NCBI GenBank assembly: GCA_025041175.1
Contig: JAKCFJ010000003.1
Span: forward strand, 186,001 to 250,000
Reading direction: 5' to 3'
Length of the DNA: 64,000 nt
DNA from: Halobacteriales archaeon YIM A00010
GTDB lineage: Archaea > Halobacteriota > Halobacteria > Halobacteriales > Haloarculaceae
The position numbers and the translations under genes were made by a program. Positions within the stretch are counted from its first letter, which is position 1. The number at the start of each line of letters is the position of its first letter. Positions 34,479-43,963 of the stretch are shown here, piece by piece. Below the pieces are notes generated by a model. It ran no database searches. It was given only the letters and a program-made list of their open reading frames with translations, and was not told the origin of the DNA.

Positions 34479-34757
34479 ACCCTGCCGAACACCGTGAAAT
34501 CAGCACGATACGGTTGGGCGTAGTGTGGTTTTGATCGCCTTATACGACCCACTCGTGATCCGGAGACAGCGAGGCAAGCGAACCCCGTTTCGAGCCCACC
34601 GAAACCGGCGATCCGTCGTTCGACGCTACCTCCGGTTTGGGAGGTCAGTTTGGAGAACGTGGCCGGAGTTATCACTGGAAGTATGTCTTCAGATTGCATG
34701 CATAGCCGATGATGTTTTTTCTATAGAGAGACAACTATGAAGTAGTGGTGATGGATC

Positions 34758-35621
34758 ATGTTTGAGACCATACTCGTCCCAGTGGACGGGAGTGATAGGG
34801 CGAAACACGCCGCCAAATTCGGACGTGAGCTCGCACAGTGTTACGACGCGCGTATCGAGGTGCTCCACGTTTTCAAAGAAGGGCGTCGGCGTGACGAGAC
34901 AGGGGAACGAGATCCGAAAGAACGAGGGCGAGAGATACTCGATGAAATAGCGGAACTCGCTAGCGGAGTCGGGGTCGTGGTCGATGCCCATCTTGCAGAG
35001 GGCCAGCCACACAAGTCAATCCCTGACCACGTGGACAAAAACGACGTTGATCTCGTGGTGATGGGCCGTCGTGTACGGAGTGGACTCGGAGAACGCCTGA
35101 TCGGTACCAGTACCGATCGCGTGTTGCGTCGGACCAGCACGCCGGTACTGACGGTTCCTGGCGGGAACGGTCAGCACCCCACAGATATCAACTACGAGAA
35201 CATCCTCATCACGACGGACGGCAGTGAGAACGCCGAACGTGCGGCGCCGTACGGTGTCAGTATCGCTCAACACGTTGCTGGCTCGCTCCATCTTCTCAAC
35301 GTTGTCGACGTACAGGCTGAGGCGGGCGCCTTCAATGCTGGCGGGGTGACGGATGAGTTCATCGAACAACTCGAGTCGGACGGCCGAAAGGCGACCGAGA
35401 AGCTTGCCCGACAGATCGACAATGCTGACATTACGGTGCAGTCATCGGTTGTACGAGGGACGTTACACGAAGCCATTGGTGAGTACGTTACCGAGAACGG
35501 CATCGACCTGGTTGTCATAGCGTCTGAGAACAAGTCAAAGCTGATCAGCCAGTCTCTCAGAAGCATTACGGACCGCGTTCTCCGCACAGTGAGCGTGCCA
35601 GTACTGGTCGTCGTCTCCTAG
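34758..35621 (+). CDS. tandem universal stress protein (UspA-like)
   Basis: This 287-residue protein has two USP domains (1-142 and 145-287). The first ends with the ATP-binding pattern GRRVRSGLGERLIGTSTDRV; the second has lost the glycines (SENKSKLISQSLRSITDRV), so only one is likely to bind nucleotide. It is on the same strand as the FNT-USP fusion, 279 bp downstream, with its own promoter region. A role in stress response is inferred from family. Confidence 0.9.
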   Translation: MFETILVPVDGSDRAKHAAKFGRELAQCYDARIEVLHVFKEGRRRDETGERDPKERGREILDEIAELASGVGVVVDAHLAEGQPHKSIPDHVDKNDVDLVVMGRRVRSGLGERLIGTSTDRVLRRTSTPVLTVPGGNGQHPTDINYENILITTDGSENAERAAPYGVSIAQHVAGSLHLLNVVDVQAEAGAFNAGGVTDEFIEQLESDGRKATEKLARQIDNADITVQSSVVRGTLHEAIGEYVTENGIDLVVIASENKSKLISQSLRSITDRVLRTVSVPVLVVVS

Positions 35622-36044
35622 CGTGCTGTCGGATAGCGAAACACGGGAGCGTCGACACGGTGGCGGACTCGCGTGCCCCGCCGATTTATTGTGAACTGCC
35701 GAAGTAGATTTCGAATTTTCATATCTTAATATCAGTTGTCGAAATAAAATATTCGAGCGCGACCGGTTTCGATCGGTGCTCGTATACGGAACGCAATTGG
35801 GCCTTGCAGTTTTGATCTCCGCGTCGAGCGTGTCTACGAACGCGATTCGTTCGCTATCGAGTGTATCCTGCAACGATGCCAGCTTAGTGCTGCTCTCCGT
35901 CTTCTCGGCAACTCGTCATCTATTATTTCCATGTGTGATGACGTGTCGAAACCCCATGCGCACTCACCGGTCAGTCGTGTAGTAGGTTCCAAATGGCGCA
36001 GTCGATCGATAGCGCTCCCGCCCACCGCTCCGAAGATGCCAGAA
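35622..36044. other. intergenic, nothing recognised
   Basis: Two converging genes end here. The stretch near 35690-35760 is AT-rich. I see no convincing gene, repeat or terminator-like hairpin. Confidence 0.4.
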
Positions 36045-37547
36045 TCACCTGTTCGTGAGCGAGCGCCAGGTGAAGAGACCACCACCTGCAACGGCTGGTA
36101 GCACGCCGAACCCCGGTCCATCGGTGGTCGTCGTCTCTGGCGCTGTGCTGGTCGTCGTGGCTGCCGTGGTCGTCCCCGGTGTGGTTTCGGTCGAAGATGT
36201 CGCGGTTCCAGACTCTGTGGCTGTTTGCGTCGACGGCTGTGTTGTCGTCTGAGTGGGTGGCTCTGTGATGCCGGTGAGTACCACCAGATTTTTACTATAC
36301 AGGTAGACGCGCCCCCCAGCAACGGCTCCCTGTGTCCATCCTCTCCCTGTCACAGCCATTGGATGCGTCCATATCGTTTCTCCATTCGATGGATCGATGG
36401 CAGCAGTTCCACAATACAGGATCCCGCCGACCAGCGCGAACCCGTCTAGCGAAACGTCTCCTTTCTCCCCCCGTTTCACATCGATCGTTGTTCGCCAGCG
36501 CTCGCTTCCGTCGGCTCGATCCAGCGCGATGATAGTCGAATCGATGACGTTCACGCTGATATACACGCTCGTCTCGTCGGCTGTCCCGATGGTCATGCCT
36601 GGCGTGGAGGCACCTGGCGTATAGGCGGTGCGCCAGTGTTCCTCGCCGGTCGCTGCATCGAGTGCAATGAGCGTCACGCCGGGCTTGCTCTCTTCGGCGA
36701 CGAACAGCGTTCCGTTGTCGACTATTGAAGTGGCTGACGACTCGAATCCCACGTTCGGGACTGCTGACCAGACTTCGTCTCCTGTCGCCACATCTAGCGC
36801 CGTGACGCCCTTCGTGGTGGGGACGTATACTCGCCCGTCGGTGACTGGAAGAGAGCCGAGGTCGCCGTTGAATCGTTGCTGCCAGCGTTTTTTCCCATCG
36901 GCGGTGAACACCGTGAGCAGACTCGCATCGCTGTCGGGAAGACTCGTCACGACGGAGCCAGCGGCGGCTGTCACTGTGTTAAATGGCGAATACGATCCGC
37001 CGTCGGTATCGAAGCGCCAGCGACGCTTGCCAGTGTGTGCGTCGACAGCGATGAGCGCGGTGTCGGACGGGCTCCCTTCATACGGGTAGAATTCGACACT
37101 TACATAGACTGTGTCGTCCATCACAGCTGGCTGGCCAACGTATGTATACACGATACCGCCCCCAGGATCGATTATCTCTGGTATCTCTGGCTCGAAAGCC
37201 CAGCGTTTCTGTCCGTTCGTCGCGTCGAGTGCGACGAGGTCAGCTCCCCCGACATAGACGGTCTGGTCAACGACTGCCACGCCGTCGATACCCCTTTTGG
37301 AGCCGATATCAGTGTTTTTCCACACTTCTTCGATGTCGCCAGTCGGACCGACCCCCGCAGCGACTCGGGCAGAGTGTCCCGCATCAGCCTTGTACTGTGG
37401 CCAGTTGCTCGTTGTCGAGGCTGATTGTGCCTGTGCTGTCTCGTGTGCTTCGTTTGATTTGGTCTCAGAGAGCAGTCCGAGCCCTGCGAGGACGCCGACT
37501 GTTCCTGAGAGTACCGTTCGACGACTGAGAGAGGTGGGTCGAGCCAT
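36045..37547 (-). CDS. Tat-exported PQQ-like beta-propeller protein with PGF-CTERM
   Basis: This 500-residue surface protein begins with a Tat signal (SRRTVLSGTVGVLAGLGLL, residues 8-26). It contains repeated W-x-tetrad blades (DATNGQKRWAFEPE, DAHTGKRRWRFD, DVATGDEVWSAV, DAATGEEHWRT, DRADGSERWRT) of a PQQ/quinoprotein-like propeller. After a Thr/Ser-rich, probably glycosylated stretch (about 425-475) it ends in PGFGVLPAVAGGGLFTW plus basic residues, the PGF-CTERM signal cut by archaeosortase A. It is probably anchored outside the cell; substrate unknown. Confidence 0.9.
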   Translation of the reverse strand: MARPTSLSRRTVLSGTVGVLAGLGLLSETKSNEAHETAQAQSASTTSNWPQYKADAGHSARVAAGVGPTGDIEEVWKNTDIGSKRGIDGVAVVDQTVYVGGADLVALDATNGQKRWAFEPEIPEIIDPGGGIVYTYVGQPAVMDDTVYVSVEFYPYEGSPSDTALIAVDAHTGKRRWRFDTDGGSYSPFNTVTAAAGSVVTSLPDSDASLLTVFTADGKKRWQQRFNGDLGSLPVTDGRVYVPTTKGVTALDVATGDEVWSAVPNVGFESSATSIVDNGTLFVAEESKPGVTLIALDAATGEEHWRTAYTPGASTPGMTIGTADETSVYISVNVIDSTIIALDRADGSERWRTTIDVKRGEKGDVSLDGFALVGGILYCGTAAIDPSNGETIWTHPMAVTGRGWTQGAVAGGRVYLYSKNLVVLTGITEPPTQTTTQPSTQTATESGTATSSTETTPGTTTAATTTSTAPETTTTDGPGFGVLPAVAGGGLFTWRSLTNR

Positions 37548-37771
37548 ACTACCGATATCCTGATTGGTACCGATATATTTTCTGGAAGTACCCAGTTTCG
37601 GAGTTAGAAGTATGATCTAAGGTCAGGTGGGTGGATTTCTCATGCACGATTAGCATCAAAAGCCATCTTGATGGCTGATTTTTCGGATATTACATCTTTC
37701 TTAAAATCAGTATCATTCGGCGTGGCTATCAGCGACGAGTGAATCTCTCAGTGTTGCTGTCAACGATCTAT

Positions 37772-37948
37772 TGGCCCGACGCGGCAGGCATGGGCGGCCA
37801 GATGAGCCACGGCGCGCTCGTCGCACGGGAATACGGACTTCCCGCAGTGGTATCGGTCTCCGAAGCAACACGCCGAATCGAGACCGGACAACGAGTTCGG
37901 ATCGACGGTGCCCAGGGAACCGTCAAAATCATCGAGAACGACCGATGA
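37772..37948 (+). pseudogene. PEP-utilising enzyme, C-terminal fragment
   Basis: The frame MGGQMSHGALVAREYGLPAV followed by ATRRIETGQRVRIDGAQGTV matches the swivelling phosphohistidine domain of PEP synthase/rifampicin phosphotransferase-type enzymes, with the SHG histidine intact. Nothing upstream belongs to such an enzyme, so this ~58-residue piece is the remnant of a deleted gene. Confidence 0.7.
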
Positions 37949-37987
37949 TCCACGAATCATCGTCGGGATTGAAGACGGAGGCCGGGG

Positions 37988-38404
37988 TCACGGCTCGAAG
38001 CCGCGGTTTTCGATGAGACGGACGGCAATCTCTTCCGGACGTACCCGCTCTAGAGCGAGTTCAATGAATGCTTGGTCAATCTCGTACCGCTTGTCATTTC
38101 TCACGTTGTATTCGTGCTTTAGGTGACCTTTGGCGTCGTGCATCTGATCTTCGTAGCCGAAGACCTCCGATTCTTTGAAGAACATCGCAAACTGTTCACG
38201 GTCCCAAGATGGTGGGCGACTATCGGCGATCTTATCGGCTTGATCCTGTGCAGCGTCTGTTTCTACTTCTTGGAGCACCGCCTTCGACGGTTCGGACGGG
38301 GGTTCCTCACGTTCTTCGGATTGATCCTTGGGGGTTTTCGGTTGGTGTTCCGTTCGTGTTCCTCCGTCGGCTTCCTCCTCGACAAACTCATCGAAATCAC
38401 TCAT
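37988..38404 (-). CDS. ParA partner protein (unknown family)
   Basis: This 138-residue protein has a long acidic, disordered N-terminal half (EEADGG... EEREEPPSEPS) and a basic, helical C-terminal third (KRYEIDQAFIELALERVRPEEI). It overlaps the parA 3' end by 8 bp, so it is translated together with ParA. By position it is the likely centromere-binding or adaptor partner, as ParA operons usually encode one. I do not recognise a ParB domain. Confidence 0.65.
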   Translation of the reverse strand: MSDFDEFVEEEADGGTRTEHQPKTPKDQSEEREEPPSEPSKAVLQEVETDAAQDQADKIADSRPPSWDREQFAMFFKESEVFGYEDQMHDAKGHLKHEYNVRNDKRYEIDQAFIELALERVRPEEIAVRLIENRGFEP

Positions 38405-39320
38405 TGGTAACACCTTCGCGTTCGACGATGCGAGCCAATTCGTCCAAGTGCTCGAGCGTTAATCGGTCGTTTTCACTCACTGAATCCTGTGATTCGACGT
38501 ACCGACCGAACGGCACTTTCTTCTCTTCTAACGCGTTCTCGAGATTCGAGTTTTTGCGCATTCCGGGTTTTGGAACCTCGACCTCGCCGTCGTCGATGGC
38601 GTCCCACTCTTTCGGTGGGATCCGGGCGAACGAAGGGAGATATTTCGCAAACGTATCTGATCGATTCAAGCTTTCGAGTAGCCGTCTATCTGCCTTATCG
38701 TGTTTGATGTACTCGCTTATCATGTTAGGAACTATTGCGAGGATTCTGAAGTTGAGCTCGTCGGGCATCTCCTGGACCACCCGCTTGTAGGTCCGTTTGA
38801 ACCCCGACCGATTCATGTCACCCGGCGGAATCGGAATGATCGTTCTCGCAGCTGCCCCGTAGGCTGCCTTTGCGATGTGGCTCCACTCACCACCGCCGTC
38901 CATGATGATGTAATCGTACCTGCCGTCGTCGAGGAGCGTCTGGATGAAGTTCTTCTTGAGGAGGGTGATACTGTTCTCACTGAGCTCGCTTTCGAGCGTA
39001 CTGAGCTTGACTGAAGCGGGAACGAAGTCCCACTCCCAGTCGGTGGGGTAAATGTACTCCTCGTATTCGCCGTATTCGTGGATAACAATGTTCGTGAGGT
39101 CGTGCGTTGGGTCGGCGAACACGTCCGCATACCCGAGGCTTTCGGTTATGTGCCCGTTCGGATCGAGGTCCATGAAGAGGACATCGTGTCCGCGTATAGA
39201 GAGTCGATCCGCGATATTAAGCGCAAGAATGGATTTTCCGACGCCACCTTTCAGCATGTTCACGCTAACGGCTTGGCCAGTAATCGGTTCAGCTTCTTCC
39301 GCAGGGGGCTTGGTTGTCAT
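38397..39320 (-). CDS. parA: ParA-family partition ATPase
   Basis: This 307-residue protein has the deviant Walker A KGGVGKS (K24 to S30) with the signature lysine, FMDLDPNGHITESLGY (switch I/II region) and YDYIIMDGGGEW as Walker B. ParA/Soj ATPases segregate plasmids and chromosomes. I take the ATG at 39320. Immediately upstream lie the tandem repeats at 39440-40040, the expected place of a centromere. The gene probably repeats the layout ATPase, partner, centromere of low-copy replicons. Confidence 0.92.
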   Translation of the reverse strand: MTTKPPAEEAEPITGQAVSVNMLKGGVGKSILALNIADRLSIRGHDVLFMDLDPNGHITESLGYADVFADPTHDLTNIVIHEYGEYEEYIYPTDWEWDFVPASVKLSTLESELSENSITLLKKNFIQTLLDDGRYDYIIMDGGGEWSHIAKAAYGAAARTIIPIPPGDMNRSGFKRTYKRVVQEMPDELNFRILAIVPNMISEYIKHDKADRRLLESLNRSDTFAKYLPSFARIPPKEWDAIDDGEVEVPKPGMRKNSNLENALEEKKVPFGRYVESQDSVSENDRLTLEHLDELARIVEREGVTNE

Positions 39321-39439
39321 GGATGGAAACGGCGGCAAGGGCTACTGGAATCGTTCATCTATTGCGACCAACTTTCGGACGACTTTGGTGCCGCACAGTG
39401 ACGTAATGATCCGGTTTAAAAATAAAGCTTTGTCAGACA

Positions 39440-40040
39440 TAAGTCAGCTAAGTGAGATTAGATTGCTGTCCCAGCGTACGTTGGCGACTTGGCTCCGTTT
39501 GTAGACTTCGTTCAGTGAGCTAAGTTAGCTGAGTCTGCTGACTTAGCATAGCTGGCTAAGTTAACTGTCGACTGATGGAGTAGCTCCCGATCATGGAGCA
39601 GCCGGCCAACTGAGAACAGGTCGTTATCCCAGCATGCGTTGGTGGGGTGGCTGTATTAGTGAACTTTGTTTGGTAGACTGAGCTGGCTGAGTCTGCTGAC
39701 TCAGCATAGTTAGCTACGTTAGCATGGTTGGATCAGTTCTCATTTATGGATCAGCCGACCGAGTCAGAACAGGACGCTGCCCCAGCACACATTGGTCACT
39801 TGGCTCTGTTGGTTAACTCCGTTTAGAAGGCTAAGTCAGCTGAGCCAGCTAACTCAGCACAGCCTGCTAAATCAGCTGTAGTCCGATGGAAAGTTCTCGT
39901 TCGTAGATCAGCCACCCGAGTGAGGAGGGATCGCTATCTCAGCACACAGTGGTAGCATGGCTGTATTAGTGAGCTTTGTTTAGTAGACTAAGTCTGCTAA
40001 CTCAGCTAACTCAACACAGCCTGCTAAGTCAGCATAATCT
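39440..40040. repeat. putative centromere: four ~155-bp tandem repeats
   Basis: Four degenerate repeat units start near 39463, 39621, 39773 and 39930 (CCCAGC/CTCAGC landmarks at 39470, 39628, 39781 and 39938; period 153-158 bp). Each unit holds a ~50-bp block of short inverted words of the CTAAGTTAGCT / GCTGACTTAGC type (39518-39567, 39675-39723, 39829-39878 and 39986-40033). A stray copy lies at 39441-39455. There is no gene. Next to parA this looks like a partition site bound by many protomers. Confidence 0.8.
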
Positions 40041-40230
40041 GGTGGGGTGCCCCTCATTTATAAAACTCAAACGAATATCTCCGCTCAGTCGGAACGGCTT
40101 TCCAACCGCCGAGCGGCTGAAAAAGTCCTCACCGGTGATAGTCCGGGAAGCACCACGGATCGTATCGATGTAGTTGCTATGACCACGGACCATGCGTTGG
40201 GGGAGACGTTACCGACGTTCCTCATAGTAT

Positions 40231-40303
40231 CTTAGCTCCATTAGCAGAGTTAGCAGACTTCACTCAGCGGACTAAGTTAACTGACTCAGCATAGCCAGCT
40301 ACG
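40231..40303. repeat. satellite block of the centromere repeat
   Basis: CTTAGCTCCATTAGCAGAGT, then CTAAGTTAACTGACTCAGCA, reproduces the core word block of the tandem repeats, about 200 bp beyond the array, just before the P450 3' end. Confidence 0.7.
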
Positions 40304-40415
40304 TTCGATAACTCGTTTATGAAACCCAAACGTTTTTTCGCGTTTGGTCTGCTCACCCTCCTTTGGCCACCCAGCGGAGAGATTGATGTCGGACGCCGAT
40401 CCATCGGACTCTTCG

Positions 40416-41765
40416 TCATTCTACGACGCTTTCTTTTTCAACCACCATCTCGATCAGGTCGGTTGGCCGCGTCGTTATGGACGCAGTGACGTTCAATGGG
40501 GCGTCCGAAACCAGTCCCAAGGAGACTCGTTGTGCGATTGTTGCGAGTACGAGTTTCATCTCGACCAGGGCGAATTGTTCGCCGATGCACCGCCGCGGTC
40601 CGCCACCGAACGGGAAATACGCGAACTCGGGCCGCTCGGCGTCACGCTCGTCCGACCAGCGTTCGGGGCGGAACTCGTCTGGATCGTCGTAAAACCGCTT
40701 GTCGTGATGGACCACCCACTGTGGTATTGTTATCGTCATTCCCTCGGGGACAGTGTAGCCGTCGATAGTCACGTCCGTCACTGGTTCCCGACCGGTTCCC
40801 CATATCGGTGGATAGAGACGCAGCGATTCCGTGAGTATCTGCCCCGTGTACTCGAGATCCGATAGCTGATCCACCGTTGGCGTCGCGCCGTCCAAAACGG
40901 CTGCAAGCTCAGCACGAAGTTTTCGCCGCACATCCGGATTTTTCGAAAGCAGATACCACGTATAGGTGAGCGCCAGCGCGGTCGTCTCGTGGCCCGCCAG
41001 CAGCAACCCGATGATGTTATCGCGCAGCTCCGTCTCCGATAGTTCTGTCCCTTCCCGGTCGGTGCCAATGAGTATCGACAGGAGGTCATTGCCGTCTTCG
41101 TTCGTTCGCCGCCGTTCCCGGATGAGGTTCTCGATCAACGAGTGCAGGTCGTTCGTCGCTCGTTGAAAACGACGATTGGCAGGCGTCGGCACCCATTTCG
41201 GGACGACAGTGCTCAACTGCGAGTAGTCCGTCTGTTGTGACAACGCATCCACCGCGGCGCGCACGATGGACTGATCCTCACGAACGTTATGGTTGAACAG
41301 CGTCTTGGCGAGGATCGCCAACGTGAGTTGGCTCATCTCACGCACGATATCGACCGTCTCCCCCACGGTCCATCCTTCGACCGTCTGTTCGGCGTCCGTC
41401 ACCATCGTTTCAGCGTAGGTCGTGATTTGCTCGCGGTAAAAGCCCGGTTGGAGCTGCTGGCGTTGGCGTTGCCACGTACGTCCTTCACTAACCGAGAGCG
41501 ATTCGTCCTCGACACCGCTGAAAGCGTCTCGTCTGAGATCGCCGGTGGTGAACGTGGAATTCTCGGTAACGAGTACTTGCTCGATATGATCCGGATGGGT
41601 GAGCACGTACGTCGGTCGGCCAGGAAACTGCAGATACGTGATGTCGCCGTATTCACTCGCCCACTGTTCGAGCGCAGCGAGTGGATCGCGCATGAACGGA
41701 AGCGAGTTCCCGAGAAGCGGCAATCCCGTCGGACCGGGAGGTCGTTCGAGCGTGGACTGTGCCAT
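40416..41765 (-). CDS. cytochrome P450
   Basis: This 449-residue soluble-type P450 contains the I-helix oxygen motif AGHETTA (about 257-263), the K-helix ESLR (about 316-319), PERW in the meander region and the heme-ligand loop [13 protein letters not shown] (about 389-401). It is a monooxygenase for a hydrophobic substrate that cannot be named. No ferredoxin reductase is adjacent. It is divergent from the Bat-like regulator at 41927, which probably controls it. Confidence 0.95.
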   Translation of the reverse strand: MAQSTLERPPGPTGLPLLGNSLPFMRDPLAALEQWASEYGDITYLQFPGRPTYVLTHPDHIEQVLVTENSTFTTGDLRRDAFSGVEDESLSVSEGRTWQRQRQQLQPGFYREQITTYAETMVTDAEQTVEGWTVGETVDIVREMSQLTLAILAKTLFNHNVREDQSIVRAAVDALSQQTDYSQLSTVVPKWVPTPANRRFQRATNDLHSLIENLIRERRRTNEDGNDLLSILIGTDREGTELSETELRDNIIGLLLAGHETTALALTYTWYLLSKNPDVRRKLRAELAAVLDGATPTVDQLSDLEYTGQILTESLRLYPPIWGTGREPVTDVTIDGYTVPEGMTITIPQWVVHHDKRFYDDPDEFRPERWSDERDAERPEFAYFPFGGGPRRCIGEQFALVEMKLVLATIAQRVSLGLVSDAPLNVTASITTRPTDLIEMVVEKESVVE

Positions 41766-41926
41766 CAGTACGCACCTCCCAGGGGTACGATACGAGTGAA
41801 TCCCTCTTTCTGTGATCGTGTCGTCAGTGGTGACATCATCTATAGAAACGCTCGATGATTCGAAAGCTCTATTCTGTTGTATGCGAACTCGTTTAAGTTC
41901 GTGCGTCGAATCGTCGATGAATATTG

Positions 41927-42595
41927 ATGGTCTCCGAACATCCGGCGATGCGGCACGTGACGATCACGATGCGGCCGACGAGCGGATATTTCCATCCAGT
42001 CGACCGCCAACTCGCGGATGCCCCGGACGTTACCCGTGAGGCCATCCATCATTTTGAGTTGTTGGACGATGGCACGCTCGCACTGTTAGCGAGCGTACGA
42101 GGGAACATGAAGCGGTATCGGGACATCTTGGCTGCGTCACCGGAAGTGATCGAGTTCGCGGTTGCTGGAACACACGAAGGAGTCGGCTACAGCCAAGTCG
42201 AACCGAACGAGTTGAATCTTCATCTCATCGAACAACAACGCTCGTCCGAGTTCATTGTACAGATGCCCGTTGAATACACGTCGGATGGCGGTCAGCGAAT
42301 CACCATGATTGGGACGGCTGGCTCATTCGTGGACGCGAGCGCCGATTCACCGCAAGGCGTTGACGTAGAGATCGAAGAGATCGGTGAGTACCATCCGACG
42401 ATGAACCATCTCTTTGCCCGCCTTACGGCGCGTCAACGGGAGGTATTGGAGAAAGCCATCGAGGCGGGATACTACGAGAATCCTCGACGAACGACGCACG
42501 AAGAGATCGCGGAGCCCCTCGATATCACTCCGGGATCAGTCGGTCAGCACTTGCGCAACATCGAGGCGACGGTGTTCGGCCAATATCCGCTGTAG
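41927..42595 (+). CDS. HTH-10 (Bat-like) regulator
   Basis: This 222-residue protein has an N-terminal sensory region (about 1-155) and the C-terminal HTH-10 domain: LTARQREVLEKAIEAGYYEN then TTHEEIAEPLDITPGSVGQH. The ATG at 41927 is preferred to the adjacent TTG. The divergent 161-bp gap to the P450 gene holds both promoters, which suggests substrate-responsive control of the P450. Confidence 0.88.
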   Translation: MVSEHPAMRHVTITMRPTSGYFHPVDRQLADAPDVTREAIHHFELLDDGTLALLASVRGNMKRYRDILAASPEVIEFAVAGTHEGVGYSQVEPNELNLHLIEQQRSSEFIVQMPVEYTSDGGQRITMIGTAGSFVDASADSPQGVDVEIEEIGEYHPTMNHLFARLTARQREVLEKAIEAGYYENPRRTTHEEIAEPLDITPGSVGQHLRNIEATVFGQYPL

Positions 42596-42708
42596 TGGCT
42601 CTGTCGAACCATTGGCACGTGATAGGAGTAATGAACGCTGACGACACTATTCCCGGACCTATCTGGAACGATTGTGTGTCTGCAACAAACACAGCTCTCG
42701 CTCGAATT

Positions 42709-42781
42709 GTTAGCTAGGTTAGTAGGCTTTGCTCAGTTGGCTAAGCTTACTAACTTAGCATAGTCGGCTAAGTTAGCTATA
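42709..42781. repeat. distant satellite of the centromere repeat
   Basis: GTTAGCTAGGTTAGTAGG followed by GGCTAAGCTTACTAACTTAG and GGCTAAGTTAGCTATAG has the same words as the array at 39440-40040, 2.7 kb away beyond the P450 and Bat genes. The remainder of 42596-43172 shows nothing else. Confidence 0.7.
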
Positions 42782-43172
42782 GATCATTCTGTCTGTGTTT
42801 TCGTCGAGTGCGCTCGGACACGGACACTTCCGTCTCCAGGCCGATACAGCAACGATCCCCACGAGGCTTTACACCTGGACACGAATAGAGCAACATGCAG
42901 GTGACCGCATCCATGACAACAGGATTGGTCCCGGCCAATCAGACGACGTATCGTTACATGAATCGTGTCCGGGTGTATTGCTGCTGACGCGGCGACAGTC
43001 ACCCGCGGACGAGTAGACTACTCCGGAGAAATCATCTGTCAACTGCACAGCTGTGTGATTTTGTGTTTGAAAAACTGCTGGCTTTCGAGCCGTCCCTGCT
43101 CATCCGTCCCTTCGCCTGCAGGCCAGCCGTTATCCGCGTGGAGGCCCTCGTTCCTATGGAGGTGCGATACGC

Positions 43173-43289
43173 ATGCCACGCTTTCCGGACTTCCCATCGG
43201 ACGAGTCCGAGGAGGATGCCCCGAACCCTGCTGACATCATCGATCGGATTATCAACGGCGGCGACGAGCCGACGCCGGTCGGTGACTGA
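43173..43289 (+). CDS. 38-residue acidic microprotein
   Basis: This short frame (MPRFPDFPSDESEEDAPNPA, continuing with DIIDRIINGGDEP) is preceded 8 nt upstream by GGAGGTG, a near-perfect Shine-Dalgarno sequence for haloarchaea. The composition is strongly acidic. There is no known domain. An SD usually marks an internal gene of a transcript here, yet no gene is evident upstream. Confidence 0.5.
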   Translation: MPRFPDFPSDESEEDAPNPADIIDRIINGGDEPTPVGD

Positions 43290-43486
43290 GCCACTACTGG
43301 CACTCCCCCGCAATAGCGGGTGCACTATGGGGGCGGAGTTCCAGTATTTGTTTTTGATGCTGAATGTGCTGGCCGCCACCAAGAACGGCGTCCGAGAAGA
43401 CGATCCAGTTGTCGGCTTCAACCAACGGAGAAAGCCGCTGGTCTTGCTTGCCCATCGTATAAATAGATCGCCACCGATCATCCGGT

Positions 43487-43963
43487 ATGCGAACCGCTGT
43501 CGCCGGAACGTTCGGCCCGCTTCACGACGGACACCGAGCACTGTTTCGAGCGGCACTGGAGCGCGGCGATGAGGGGGTGATCGTCGGACTCAGTAGCGAC
43601 GCGTTTGCATCGGAGTCACGGCAGCCTGATCCCCGACCGATCCCGTCGTACGAGGAGCGCGAGCGGCGCGTGAAAGCGGTGCTTAACGCGATCGACGAGT
43701 GGAATCGATCCGTCGAAATCCGGAAATTCACCGACGAGTACGGGTTCGCAAGCCGTGATCCCTCGTTGGATGCGCTGGTCGTCTCACCCGAGACCGACGA
43801 GGAAGTGGGCGAAATCAACCGCCAGCGGACGGATCAGGGATTGAACCCGCTCGAACCGATCGTCGTTCCGTACGAGTACGCCGAGGACGGCAAACCCATC
43901 TCATCGACCCGGATCGTCAGGGGCGAGATCGACGAACACGGACACCTTCTCGAAGGAGATTGA
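43487..43963 (+). CDS. coaD: pantetheine-phosphate adenylyltransferase (archaeal CoaD)
   Basis: This enzyme makes dephospho-CoA from ATP and phosphopantetheine. The 158-residue nucleotidyltransferase has the family motifs GTFGPLHDGHRAL (residues 8-20; the HxGH-type site) and ISSTRI near residue 142. The length and the DEERR-type helix EERERRVKAVL suit archaeal PPAT. It is preceded by a TATA-like ATAAATA about 30 nt before the ATG and stands alone. As an essential CoA gene it argues that this replicon is, or has absorbed, chromosomal DNA. Confidence 0.93.
   Translation: MRTAVAGTFGPLHDGHRALFRAALERGDEGVIVGLSSDAFASESRQPDPRPIPSYEERERRVKAVLNAIDEWNRSVEIRKFTDEYGFASRDPSLDALVVSPETDEEVGEINRQRTDQGLNPLEPIVVPYEYAEDGKPISSTRIVRGEIDEHGHLLEGD

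Noticed and set aside
37664-37690. Intrinsic terminator (AGCCAT-CTTG-ATGGCT plus T-run)
   Set aside because: It lies between divergent regions with no plus-strand gene ending there, so a terminator role has no client; the stem is only 6-7 bp.
39440-40040. CRISPR array
   Set aside because: Repeats are ~155 bp, degenerate and without unique spacers; no cas gene is present. The words are short inverted blocks beside parA.
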